Origin: Acidobacteriota bacterium
GTDB taxonomy: Bacteria; Acidobacteriota; Terriglobia; Terriglobales; Acidobacteriaceae
Length of the DNA: 64,000 bases
Direction of reading: 5' to 3'
Assembly: GCA_003225175.1 (NCBI GenBank)
Contig: QIBA01000034.1
Location: 1 to 64,000 of the forward strand
Below are positions 9,731-17,760 of this stretch, one piece after another. The notes below the pieces were generated by a model. That model worked only from the letters and a program-made list of their open reading frames with translations. It did not search any database and was not told the origin of the DNA. Within the stretch, counting starts at the first letter, position 1, and each line of letters starts with the position of its first letter. Both the position numbers and the translations under genes were made by a program.

Positions 9731-11335
9731 TTAACCCTTGTAGTAGGAAAGTACGGTCACCACTGGGATTACAGCAAAGATAAGTAACGCGGCACCCGTC
9801 TGCAATCGCTGATGCCAGCAGGCTCTACTCTGCTCTTCAGCGGTTTGAAGGAGGGGAATTGAGACCAGAATTGGAACTGGTGTAATGGTGAGCAAGTCTT
9901 CTCCAGAATGAATCTGTTCGTCCATTGCCTCGACCAATACGGTTACGCCCGCGCCAATCCCAGTACCTAAGATCAGGCCCAGCAGACTGAATTTCAGCCG
10001 ATCAGGAAAATACGGCTTCTGAGGAAAGTTCGCTGGATCAATGATGCGGAACTGCTCACCCTCCTGGCGCTTCTCCAGGTTGGTAGCCATTTCCGACTGC
10101 ATCTTTTTGTTCAGCAATGATTCATAGTTCGTGCGAGATTGTTCGTGGTCACGAGTGATGGCAGCCAGCTGCTGCTCTCGCACAGGAGTGAGGTTCAGGC
10201 GACTCTGATATGCATCAAGCTGGGCTTCCAGTCGGCTGATCTCCTGCTGGCGATTAGCAATCTCAAGTTTGTTGGACTTGATCTGCCCTTCGATTTGTAA
10301 CATCGGCGAGATCGCTTGCAACTCGGAGAGAGTCCGTGGCCGTCCAGCTATTTCCATTTCCTCGTCGCGTTTACTAGAGTTCGATTCGGCGTCTACTTGC
10401 TGCTTCAGGGCCTCGGCATCCGCGATCTGCCGCTTTAAGCGCAAAACGTCCGGATGCCGAGGCGTGTCACGTGAGCTTATATCTGCGAGCTCTGCTCTAA
10501 GCTTGTCGAGCTCCTCATCAAGCGTGAGCGGATTGCCTTTGGAATCGCCGCGGCGAACGGCAAGCTGCGAACGCACGCTCTTATATTGATTGAGCAGCGA
10601 TTCCAGGTACAGCTTTTGCTGGTTTGCCTGATCCAGAGCTTCAGTAGCAGCCTGTAACCGAGTCTGTAGGCCGGAGAGTATCTGTATGTTGGTCTGTAAT
10701 TGTTCCGGCAGTTCCCCTAGATATTTAGCCTTGAAATCACGAAGCCGCTCCTCCTGATCTGCCAGATTCTGGCCAGCCCGTTCCAGCTGACTTTCGAGGA
10801 ATCTTGTGGTCTCTTCCGAGAGCTGTTGCCGATTGTGTAAATTCTCTTCAATGAATAATGAGCTGAGTTGCCGAGTGACCTGTTGAGCTAACGTTGGATT
10901 GCCCGCGGAGTACGAGATCTTGAACGCCGAGAGCTCCCAGGGGCGCCCAGGCGCTTGTACCAGCTCAATTTTGACGTCTCTCCGCATTCCTTCCACTGCG
11001 AGATCGGCGTCAGAGTTATTCCGTTTGTTGCTGTACAAATGAAATGTATTGATGACTCCCAGCAGCCTGGTTCGACTCAGAATTTGCTGCGTCATGCTCT
11101 GCAAGCGCTGTTGCAGGTCGACAGCGACATTCGGAACAACATATTGTTCCGGCACTTTTTGCTGCTCGACAATAATCACCGTCTCGGACCGGTACTTCGG
11201 GGGAATCAACCACGCCGCCACCATCACCGCCGCCCATACTGCGAACATTGGTAGTAACAGCCACCACTGCCGCCGGCGAATTACCGAGAAGTAGTACTGC
11301 AGCGTTCCTGCTGGTGACTTCTGCGGATTATTCAT
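9731..11335 (-). CDS. Polysaccharide co-polymerase (Wzz/GumC-type chain-length protein)
   Basis: It sets chain length and links polymerisation to export in the inner membrane. Residues 1-20 are cytosolic, TM1 is about 23-46 ('LLLPMFAVWAAVMVAAWLIP'), and a long periplasmic coiled-coil region rich in Gln, Glu, Leu and Arg covers about 180-410. A Pro-rich 'FPQKPYFPDR' then leads into TM2 (about 445-465). A third hydrophobic stretch closes the protein, which is unusual for Wzz and may place the C-terminus outside the cytosol. The start ATG overlaps the stop of the upstream barrel gene by 4 nt and its own stop is 4 nt from the BY-kinase start. The pair therefore resembles a Wzc split in two. Confidence 0.88.
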   Translation of the reverse strand: MNNPQKSPAGTLQYYFSVIRRRQWWLLLPMFAVWAAVMVAAWLIPPKYRSETVIIVEQQKVPEQYVVPNVAVDLQQRLQSMTQQILSRTRLLGVINTFHLYSNKRNNSDADLAVEGMRRDVKIELVQAPGRPWELSAFKISYSAGNPTLAQQVTRQLSSLFIEENLHNRQQLSEETTRFLESQLERAGQNLADQEERLRDFKAKYLGELPEQLQTNIQILSGLQTRLQAATEALDQANQQKLYLESLLNQYKSVRSQLAVRRGDSKGNPLTLDEELDKLRAELADISSRDTPRHPDVLRLKRQIADAEALKQQVDAESNSSKRDEEMEIAGRPRTLSELQAISPMLQIEGQIKSNKLEIANRQQEISRLEAQLDAYQSRLNLTPVREQQLAAITRDHEQSRTNYESLLNKKMQSEMATNLEKRQEGEQFRIIDPANFPQKPYFPDRLKFSLLGLILGTGIGAGVTVLVEAMDEQIHSGEDLLTITPVPILVSIPLLQTAEEQSRACWHQRLQTGAALLIFAVIPVVTVLSYYKG

Positions 11336-12639
11336 CGATGCTGCCTGCTAACTGGAGCCGTGAAGTTATAAATCAGCGACGCTGATAGTCGATTGTGATT
11401 TGCCAAATTTGCTGCCACCGGATTTGAGGTTGTTGCATGGGCATGCCAGTAACGAACATCCAAGGACAACCGTGGTGTGATGGCGCGCGTCGCGCCAAAC
11501 GCAACAGAAACATAGGAGAGTGGCTCAGTACGTACTGCTAATCCTTGAGCATGGTCCTCAGAAGCAAGCGCGTTGATCTTCCAACGACGAGTGAGCACCT
11601 GTCTCACTTCGGCGCTCGTACTGGAGAGTCGGACAATACCTTCTAGAGCTGCTCCATCGCTGATCCTCCGGTTCCATCCCAGCAATAAGGTTGTACTTTT
11701 GCGCGAGCACACGTAGTTAGCTCCGCCCGTCCAGCTCCATTCCTTTTGCCGCGAAAGAGCACTGATTGTCTCTGAGAGACTCGAGCCAGAGTCAGTGCGA
11801 AAAGCTGAGTGTTCCGGTCCCAAGAAAAATGTGAGCTTATTCGAAGCAGTGAGCAGCATCGCCTGAGTGTAAAGAACCCTTTCAACAAGAGACCGCGAAT
11901 GAGGATCTCTTGAAACGAGTTCCTGAACATTCCAATCCACTCCGATCGAATTATGCCTGGTCAATCGATAGGAATAGAAGGTGTTCGCGCTGGCGGCTCT
12001 CGCGGCGCCGAGTTCCCGCGCATCGGATGAAGAAGTGTAACTAACGTTGTAGAACGTCCCGTTCAACCCAACCATGGATCGAGGTCCCAAGCTGTACGCT
12101 AAATCCATGCCTGCCTGCTCATTGTTCATTCTTGCCGTTGTGATGATGTTGCTATTTAGCAAATTAGCGGCGCCTGACGTGGATATGAGCTGTGAGGTTT
12201 GCAGCTGATCGAATGCGTTGTTCGTCCTCAGGAATGTCTCGTGAGCGCGTAGTCTGAGGCGCTTTGTGACTGCGAGTTCCAGACTGCCATTGAGAAATTC
12301 GGACGGGAGATTGTACGTACCGAGTACCCTGCTGTTCGAGAAGCCGGGACGATAGTCAATCGCCCATTTTGCTGCTGGCCTGGAGACATTCCATCCTACG
12401 TGAGGCTCGACGATGGTGAGCAAGTCTGATTGCTTACTTCGAGCAGTACCTAATGCGTCGTCGTCGAAATCAACGGAGGTGCGCAGACCGAGTGAAAATG
12501 AATTTTCCCGTATGCCACCCTCTTGGGTTGCGAATAATGGGATTTCGCCGGGTAGAATTGGATCGCTCAAGCTTTGTGCCTGCAACCTTGCTTCACTCAC
12601 GAGCAAGAGAGCCGCGAATATCAAGAGTTTCAGGCACAT
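11332..12639 (-). CDS. Outer-membrane beta-barrel protein of the exopolysaccharide locus
   Basis: A signal peptide (residues 1-21, ending ARLQAQ) precedes a 410-residue mature part made of alternating hydrophobic and polar strands with Ser, Asn, Arg and Thr, ending in 'ASLIYNFTAP', a typical barrel end. It resembles the putative exosortase/PEP-CTERM-associated barrel proteins of exopolysaccharide clusters (GumB/BcsC-like role, low sequence conservation). It would form or help the outer-membrane pore for the polymer. Its position between the Wza-like gene (10 nt) and the co-polymerase (4-nt overlap) supports that. No catalytic motif is seen. Confidence 0.75.
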   Translation of the reverse strand: MCLKLLIFAALLLVSEARLQAQSLSDPILPGEIPLFATQEGGIRENSFSLGLRTSVDFDDDALGTARSKQSDLLTIVEPHVGWNVSRPAAKWAIDYRPGFSNSRVLGTYNLPSEFLNGSLELAVTKRLRLRAHETFLRTNNAFDQLQTSQLISTSGAANLLNSNIITTARMNNEQAGMDLAYSLGPRSMVGLNGTFYNVSYTSSSDARELGAARAASANTFYSYRLTRHNSIGVDWNVQELVSRDPHSRSLVERVLYTQAMLLTASNKLTFFLGPEHSAFRTDSGSSLSETISALSRQKEWSWTGGANYVCSRKSTTLLLGWNRRISDGAALEGIVRLSSTSAEVRQVLTRRWKINALASEDHAQGLAVRTEPLSYVSVAFGATRAITPRLSLDVRYWHAHATTSNPVAANLANHNRLSASLIYNFTAPVSRQHR

Positions 12640-12649
12640 TCGAGTTCCG

Positions 12650-13279
12650 TCATGGAACTACCACTGTGTCATGTGGTTGAAGCTGAATGTCTGCAGTAAG
12701 ATCTGTGCCCTTGATAACTTGTTTGTAGTTGAACGGAAGCCGGACGCGCGTTCCATTCACATTCCCGCGGAGCACGTAGATCTTCGTTGCCTTAGCGAAA
12801 TCGCGAAGCCCGCCTGCCATGGCGATCGCGTCAAGAACCGTCATCGGGCCGCTGATCACGTATAAGCCCGGCTTCTCTACTTCGCCAACAATGTTAAATT
12901 TTTGGCTTTTCGCTTCTTGTACCAGAACGGTTACTTCAGGAGTGGACAAGTAAGTACCAAGCTGGTGCCGAATCTCGTTCTGTAGCTCTGTTGGTGTGCG
13001 ACCGTTCGCCATGATATCGCCGACTAACGGCAGCGAAATATTTCCGTCGGGTCGCACAGGCAACGTTCGTGAGATTTCTGGCTCTTTCCATACATTCACA
13101 GCCAAAACGTCGCCTGGACCAATTACGTACTGATTGGCAGGCACCGGTACACTCACCGCTGCGGAAGCTGCGGCAGAATCGCCGTCAATACCGCTCTTGC
13201 CTGTTTGACCAGCAAGATAAAGGGAAAGAACCAGAGCAATCGCGATTGTGGCCGGTCGCAGAAAGTAATTTGATCCCAT
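12650..13279 (-). CDS. Polysaccharide export protein (Wza/Poly_export family)
   Basis: This is the periplasmic/outer-membrane exporter component. Residues 1-25 are a signal-anchor without a lipobox Cys. The Poly_export domain starts at 'YVIGPGDVLAVNVWKEPEIS' (about residue 51) and an SLBB-like domain follows from 'FNIVGEVEKPGLYVISGPMT'. It has about 209 residues, the short form with one SLBB domain, compared with about 380 in E. coli Wza, so the barrel in the next gene probably supplies the membrane-spanning part. The start at 13279 (MGSNYF) is preferred to an ATG three codons upstream, though the two cannot be separated. It is 30 nt after the antiterminator gene. Confidence 0.88.
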   Translation of the reverse strand: MGSNYFLRPATIAIALVLSLYLAGQTGKSGIDGDSAAASAAVSVPVPANQYVIGPGDVLAVNVWKEPEISRTLPVRPDGNISLPLVGDIMANGRTPTELQNEIRHQLGTYLSTPEVTVLVQEAKSQKFNIVGEVEKPGLYVISGPMTVLDAIAMAGGLRDFAKATKIYVLRGNVNGTRVRLPFNYKQVIKGTDLTADIQLQPHDTVVVP

Positions 13280-13309
13280 ATTAGTCACTTCAGCAGTTGC
13301 TGGAGCTTC

Positions 13310-13852
13310 TTATGCCGGCTCGAGGTCGTAGCCTTCAATGGTGATGGACAGTGAGCGTTGAATACTTGCGACCGAAATTACTAGTTTCTTTTGCCCGTTT
13401 GTGATCAAGATACCCTCCAATCCGTCCAGTGCGCCGCCACGCACTCGCACACGCTGTCCTATCTTGAGGAACGGATATTGTGAGAGAGGAATCTTCGTCA
13501 TTAGCAGAGTCTTAATATCTTCGATCTCGCTTTCTGGAATGGGGATAGCTTCGCGCTGCGGTCCAACAAAACCCAAAGCCCCCCAGGTGCGCAGAATGGC
13601 GAGACGAGCATTGATATGGAGGTGCGCATGAACAAACACATAACCGGGGAACAAAGGCACTTGCACTACCTTGCGCCGGTCACTCCAGTGATGCACTTCA
13701 TTTAACACTGGCAGATATGAATCGATGTGCTTCTCGCTTAGTTCCGTGACGACTTTCTTTTCATGGCGTGGACGCGTCTGTACTGCGTACCATTGAGCCT
13801 CAGGCAACGTTGGAATCGTCGTTTCGTGTGGTATGACTTGTACGCTGCCCAT
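13310..13852 (-). CDS. UpxY/RfaH-type NusG-family antiterminator
   Basis: A 180-residue specialised NusG paralogue. The NGN domain opens with 'QWYAVQTRPRHEKKVVTEL' and includes 'PLFPGYVFVHAHL'. The KOW domain has 'IGQRVRVRGGALDGLEGIL'. Family members placed first in surface-polysaccharide operons (UpxY in Bacteroides, LoaP, RfaH) load on RNA polymerase at the operon leader and suppress termination through the long transcript. Being the first gene of a minus-strand operon of about 12.6 kb fits that. The 154 nt between it and the upstream regulator gene would be its leader. Confidence 0.88.
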   Translation of the reverse strand: MGSVQVIPHETTIPTLPEAQWYAVQTRPRHEKKVVTELSEKHIDSYLPVLNEVHHWSDRRKVVQVPLFPGYVFVHAHLHINARLAILRTWGALGFVGPQREAIPIPESEIEDIKTLLMTKIPLSQYPFLKIGQRVRVRGGALDGLEGILITNGQKKLVISVASIQRSLSITIEGYDLEPA

Positions 13853-14006
13853 AGCTTCGCCCTCTAAGTCCCATCGCTCGGACCCTGATTAGAACCTCAC
13901 TTTCCTTGTTGCTAAATGACCGGTGCAAACTCGCCAAAACTCACCGGCTGCGGGAAGCGCTCTCGTTTTGCGAGGTCGCTTCCTATTCCAAACACTGCTT
14001 ACATCT
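13853..14006 (-). promoter_or_regulatory. Leader/promoter region of the exopolysaccharide operon
   Basis: This 154-nt gap lies between the GAFTGA-less regulator and the antiterminator gene. It contains an imperfect dyad, CCGGTG (13920-13925) and CACCGG (13942-13947), enclosing near-direct repeats AAACTCGCC and AAAACTCACC. No convincing -24/-12 (TGGCAC-N5-TTGC) element could be placed by eye. It could be an operator or an RNA hairpin recognised in the leader by the antiterminator. Confidence 0.35.
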
Positions 14007-15059
14007 CTATCGCGTCTGCTGCACGCCAGCTTGCCAGTCAGCTTTTCCTGGCGCAGCGGCAGCCATGCCAACATCCTTCAGTTTGTAAAGCAGCGCACGA
14101 TAACTAATATTCAGCGCACAAGCCGCTCGCCTGCGGTTCCACTTGTTTGCATGCAACACTTTCAAAATCGCTTCACGTTCAAGCTCGCGAACGGCTTTCT
14201 TCGTCAGTTCCTTCAGCGATACTGCGCCAGGCGATGAGAGCTGTTTCGTATTCTGCTCACTTGCTCGTCCCAAGAGTTCCTGGCAAACGGCTTCTTCGCA
14301 GCCGAAAAGGACATAGCGCCTCAACAAATTCTCGAGCTCACGAATATTTCCTGGCCATGAATAATTGAGTAAGAAGTGCATCATTTCCTGCGACGGACGC
14401 TTGGCCTCGCCGGCATATGCGTTGCTGAAGAAACTCAGGAAATGCGCGGTGAGATCTGGTATATCGGCGGTCCGCTCGCGCAAAGGAGGAACACGCAGTG
14501 TGAGTACGTTAATCCGATAAAGCAAGTCCCTGCGGAAATCGCCTCGCTCTGCCGCACTCTCCAACGCACAAGTGGTCCCGCAGATCAGTCGGAGGTTCAG
14601 TTTGCATCGCTTGAGATTTACGCTACAAAGCCTACCCTCTTGCAGTAGCCGTAGTAGTTTTGCCTGCAGGCTTGCGCTCGTCTCAGATATTTCGTCGAGA
14701 AATAAAGTGCCGTGACAACCAGAGTGAGCGGAACTTAAAGTAGCGCGAGGTATACCTTTTACAGCCTCGGCATAAGATTCCAGAAAGTCATCAAAGCTCT
14801 CAGGGATGTTAGAGCATCTCAGCTTTACGAACACTCCCGACATCCATGGCGATCGCTGGTGCAGCATTCGCGCGAGAATGTCCTTTCCCGTGCCGCTCTC
14901 TCCTTCTATCAGCACCGGCATATCCAAAGCGGCTATTTTCTCAATTCGACTCTGCAGTGCCTTCATGTGTTCGGAATGACCGAAGAAGATTGTGTCAGGA
15001 GGCAATTGGTTGAGTTCCTGATGCGGCCATGAACTCGTAGTCAATGAAGAGGGCGCCAT
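14007..15059 (-). CDS. Sigma-54-activator-like AAA+ regulator lacking GAFTGA
   Basis: A 350-residue NtrC-family protein without a receiver domain. The AAA+ domain has Walker A 'GESGTGKD' (53-60), Walker B 'GTLFLDEIS' (117-125) and arginine-finger region 'FRRDLLYRINVL', and the C-terminus has a Fis-type HTH in 'ALNISYRALLYKLKDVG'. The stretch that should read LFGYE-GAFTGA is replaced by 'FLESYAEAVKGIPRA' (about 92-106), so the loop that contacts sigma-54 is missing. By family knowledge such proteins cannot open sigma-54 promoters alone; they work with sigma-70, act as repressors, or modify a partner. It lies directly upstream of the exopolysaccharide operon and follows an intact activator gene (15501-16616), a likely partner. 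Confidence 0.85.
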   Translation of the reverse strand: MAPSSLTTSSWPHQELNQLPPDTIFFGHSEHMKALQSRIEKIAALDMPVLIEGESGTGKDILARMLHQRSPWMSGVFVKLRCSNIPESFDDFLESYAEAVKGIPRATLSSAHSGCHGTLFLDEISETSASLQAKLLRLLQEGRLCSVNLKRCKLNLRLICGTTCALESAAERGDFRRDLLYRINVLTLRVPPLRERTADIPDLTAHFLSFFSNAYAGEAKRPSQEMMHFLLNYSWPGNIRELENLLRRYVLFGCEEAVCQELLGRASEQNTKQLSSPGAVSLKELTKKAVRELEREAILKVLHANKWNRRRAACALNISYRALLYKLKDVGMAAAAPGKADWQAGVQQTR

Positions 15060-15201
15060 GAATATCGCGTTCGCTTGATACGTTTGCGATCGCGCCTATC
15101 AGAGCATGTTGGATTCCAAATCGTTTTGGAGTCAGAGATTCGCGATGGCTGCGCACCTGTTTCTCGGCTAAGTATCGGCATGCGCAACGACTTGCGATAA
15201 A

Positions 15202-15220
15202 TTGACACGATTTGTGCCAA
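15202..15220. promoter_or_regulatory. 19-bp dyad upstream of the GAFTGA-less regulator
   Basis: TTGACAC and GTGCCAA are separated by five bases (GATTT), a near-perfect inverted repeat about 143 nt upstream of the start at 15059. The minus-strand half TTGGCAC looks like a sigma-54 -24 element, but no TTGC follows at the correct 12-bp offset, so an operator is more likely than a promoter. Confidence 0.35.
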
Positions 15221-15355
15221 CCTCATGAGAATCAATATTTATGCTGTTTTCGCAGCGAGGTGAAGTGAAAAGATTTTCGCGCGCAAAAATTTTCTGACGA
15301 GAGCTGCGGCTTGGGTTTATTACGTGAACCAGAAAGTAGCTTTGCCGGTCCGTCC

Positions 15356-15374
15356 CTGCAACTCAAAGTTGCAG
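15356..15374. promoter_or_regulatory. Perfect 8-bp inverted repeat in the regulator intergenic region
   Basis: CTGCAACT and AGTTGCAG flank the trinucleotide CAA. It lies in the 441-nt gap between the two activator genes, about 127 nt past the stop of the intact activator. There is no T-run, so it is not a standard terminator. Nothing else gene-like is visible in this gap. Confidence 0.3.
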
Positions 15375-15500
15375 GCGCTGAGTGCCGAAACGAACGAGAC
15401 AGAAATTCAAATGCAAGTTCTGTTCTCAGAGATCGATGCAACAGCAGCACACGAGGAATACTGAGGAATTGGAAAAGCTTTGCCGACGCGTGCCGTTCAG

Positions 15501-16616
15501 CTATGCGGAGAGCTCGGTGGGATAGTTTTCCTTCGCTCCGTCGATGCCGTATTCGCGCATTTTATAGATCAGAGCTCGCGAGGAGATGTTGAGGATCCGA
15601 GCAGCATCTTTGCGATTTCCGCGCGATAATTCCAGAGCTCCAATGATCGCCTGCCGCTCGGCTTGTTCTTTCAGTCCGCGAACAAGCGATTTCAAATCGG
15701 TGGCCTTCATTGAAAATGTGCTGGTGGCGCTCTGTTGCGAGCTGCTCGCGCGGTATGTTTCGGGCAGCAAGTGAGCTACTGCCTTTTTCTCATCGCGCAC
15801 AATGAGATAGCGCTTCACGAAATTCTCGAGTTCGCGCACGTTTCCCGGCCAGGAATAGCGCAAGCACGCCTTTAGCAGGTCTGGCGTGAGCGGCAGCGGT
15901 TCACAACCGAGTACAGCTGCTTGTGCAGAGATGAAATGCTGAAGAAGAACCGGAATGTCCTCTATCCTCTCGCGAAGCGGGGGGATCTGCAGCGAGAACG
16001 CATTCAGTCGATAGTAGAGATCTTCCCGAAACTTTTTCGTTCTTATCGCACGAGCAATATCAACGTTCGTAGCTGCCAACACACGGACATCGACACGAAT
16101 AGGCTTCGCGCTTCCCAGCCGGCAGTACTCGCCGTCCTGCAATACCTGCAGCAGCTTCGCCTGTGGTTCCGGCGGCATTTCGGCGATCTCATCCAGAAGA
16201 ATTGTGCCTTTATTGCAGGCCTCGAACTTTCCCGCCGTGGCTTTCGTCGCGCCGGTAAACGCTCCAGCCTCATAGCCAAACAGTTCGCTTTCAAGCAATT
16301 CCGCCGGAAGGGCGGCGCAGTTAACTTTTAGGAATGGCCGATTTTTGCGCAACGAGACATGGTGAATGAGGCGAACGACGACTTCTTTTCCTGCTCCGGT
16401 TTCTCCCAGAATCAGCACCGGCAGATTAGTCTGTGCGACGAGATCCACCATGCAGCGAACTTCGCGCATCGCCCGACTGTGACAGACAAAGAACAAGCCC
16501 TCGGCGATCCCCTCAATGAGAGGAATTTCAGCAGGCGGGAGGGCGACGGGAGTGGGCGCAACCGGCGCGCAGGCTTCTTTCTGGGCGGCAGACGAAGACC
16601 AAGTGGCACCGCTCAT
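15501..16616 (-). CDS. Sigma-54-dependent transcriptional activator
   Basis: A 371-residue enhancer-binding protein with a short N-terminal region (about 45 residues, Ala/Pro-rich) and no receiver, PAS or GAF domain. The AAA+ domain is complete: Walker A 'GETGAGKE' (71-78), sigma-54 contact loop 'GYEAGAFTGAT' (114-124), Walker B 'GTILLDEIA' (137-145) and arginine fingers in 'KFREDLYYRLNAF'. A Fis-type HTH closes the protein ('ARILNISSRALIYKMREYG'). With no sensory domain, activity is probably set by expression level or by a partner protein. It is first in a minus-strand series leading to the exopolysaccharide operon, which it probably activates. Confidence 0.9.
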   Translation of the reverse strand: MSGATWSSSAAQKEACAPVAPTPVALPPAEIPLIEGIAEGLFFVCHSRAMREVRCMVDLVAQTNLPVLILGETGAGKEVVVRLIHHVSLRKNRPFLKVNCAALPAELLESELFGYEAGAFTGATKATAGKFEACNKGTILLDEIAEMPPEPQAKLLQVLQDGEYCRLGSAKPIRVDVRVLAATNVDIARAIRTKKFREDLYYRLNAFSLQIPPLRERIEDIPVLLQHFISAQAAVLGCEPLPLTPDLLKACLRYSWPGNVRELENFVKRYLIVRDEKKAVAHLLPETYRASSSQQSATSTFSMKATDLKSLVRGLKEQAERQAIIGALELSRGNRKDAARILNISSRALIYKMREYGIDGAKENYPTELSA

Positions 16617-17140
16617 TGCAAGAACCTCTTTCTTGAGGGACTAACTCTGCAAATCCTCGGTCCTAAGTAGAGCGCACCGGGAACTCCAGCCATGCGAACA
16701 AAGGAACGTACCTTCTTGGCTCGAACGCAATCACACAATGCCACAGAGAGGTGCGAACTGGTATTCAAAGCAGAATCAACTCATTGCCCGTGCTGCTTAG
16801 GCTTAGAGTCTTACCAGTTGAAAACACCCTGAAGCAGAAAGGACAAATACTCGATTCCCCGGTCGCCAACTCAGAGCCTTCACAATTGCACGAAGGCCAC
16901 GCAAATCCAGCGGCTCCGATGACTTGCCACCGCTTCGGAGCAGCAAACGGCTATGGAGACTCTGGAAAACCAGAGTGCCTCCGTGAAGAAAACAGATGCG
17001 AGTTGATGCACGCAGGGTTGTGCATCCTTTTGCGAAGTTTTTGCATTTCTACTTCTACAGCTAACAACAGGCATTCGCGGTGACGCATTTTCTCTTTTGA
17101 AACTTTTCAGGAGACTGTTTAAGTTTCAAGAGAGGCCCTT

Positions 17141-17180
17141 GTCCTATAGGACATGTCCGTACGGTTATGCGGACATGTCC
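17141..17180. promoter_or_regulatory. Strong compound palindrome, candidate activator-binding site
   Basis: Two copies of GGACATGTCC (17149-17158 and 17171-17180), each itself a perfect palindrome, are spaced 22 bp apart, about two helical turns. Extended by one base they also form an 11-bp inverted repeat (17149-17159 with 17170-17180) around a 10-nt loop. GTCCTATAGGAC (17141-17152) overlaps the first. The array lies about 90 bp upstream of the PilZ start and 525 bp upstream of the sigma-54 activator start, between divergent genes, and looks like an enhancer or operator for a dimeric regulator. The rest of 16617-17140 shows nothing recognisable. Confidence 0.55.
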
Positions 17181-17268
17181 TTCAGTAATTAGCAAGTTAC
17201 CGCAGAACGCATGATGCTGCTGCAAGTGGGTTCCCCCGGGTTTCCGCCCAATTTTCTCTTGGACAAAC

Positions 17269-17595
17269 GTGACTCTAGCCCCCCAGCGTCGCTTTCCGAG
17301 ATTTCAGTTCCACGAGAACGTCAGAATCGGTATCAGCAGAGGGGAAATTCCTACCTACGTAGATGGAAGGGGAGTCGATTTGGCTGAAGGAGGCGCCGGC
17401 ATAAGCACCAGCACCAAGCTTCAGGTAGGCGACACTGTGCATTTGCAGATCCCGTTGGCTCCCGAACCTCTGCACCTTCCCGCACGCGTTTGCTACCAAT
17501 ATGGAACGGAATATGGCTTCGAATTCGTGGCCCTCGGGATTCCAGAACGAGAATACATACGAGAGAGCTGCAAATTGTTGATGCGGATTGGCTAA
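17269..17595 (+). CDS. PilZ-domain protein (probable c-di-GMP binder)
   Basis: A single-domain PilZ protein of 108 residues starting at GTG. The N-terminal motif RxxxR is present as 'RRFPR' (residues 7-11). The second motif, normally D-x-S-x-x-G, reads 'DLAEGG' with Ala for Ser, which may weaken binding. The core strands end with 'YQYGTEYGFEFV'. It would bind c-di-GMP in the cytosol and change conformation. It is divergent from the exopolysaccharide regulator across the 17141-17180 palindromes, suggesting c-di-GMP control of polymer production, by position only. Confidence 0.75.
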   Translation: MTLAPQRRFPRFQFHENVRIGISRGEIPTYVDGRGVDLAEGGAGISTSTKLQVGDTVHLQIPLAPEPLHLPARVCYQYGTEYGFEFVALGIPEREYIRESCKLLMRIG

Positions 17596-17760
17596 AACGG
17601 CTTTTAGCTTCGGCGTAATAGCTCTAGGCAAGGCCTTCCGCGCGGAAAGAAAGATTCCGCTTGCGGTATGAATCACTAGCTGTGCGATTCCCGGGATCAA
17701 CGTAGCCGCCGGTCAGTGTGGCCAGGTGGCTGATCGTAGTCGGTTCAATTTTGAACTTTC

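Noticed and set aside
15202-15220. Sigma-54 promoter
   Set aside because: TTGGCAC is present on the minus strand but the required TTGC at the 12-bp offset is not; kept only as a dyad.
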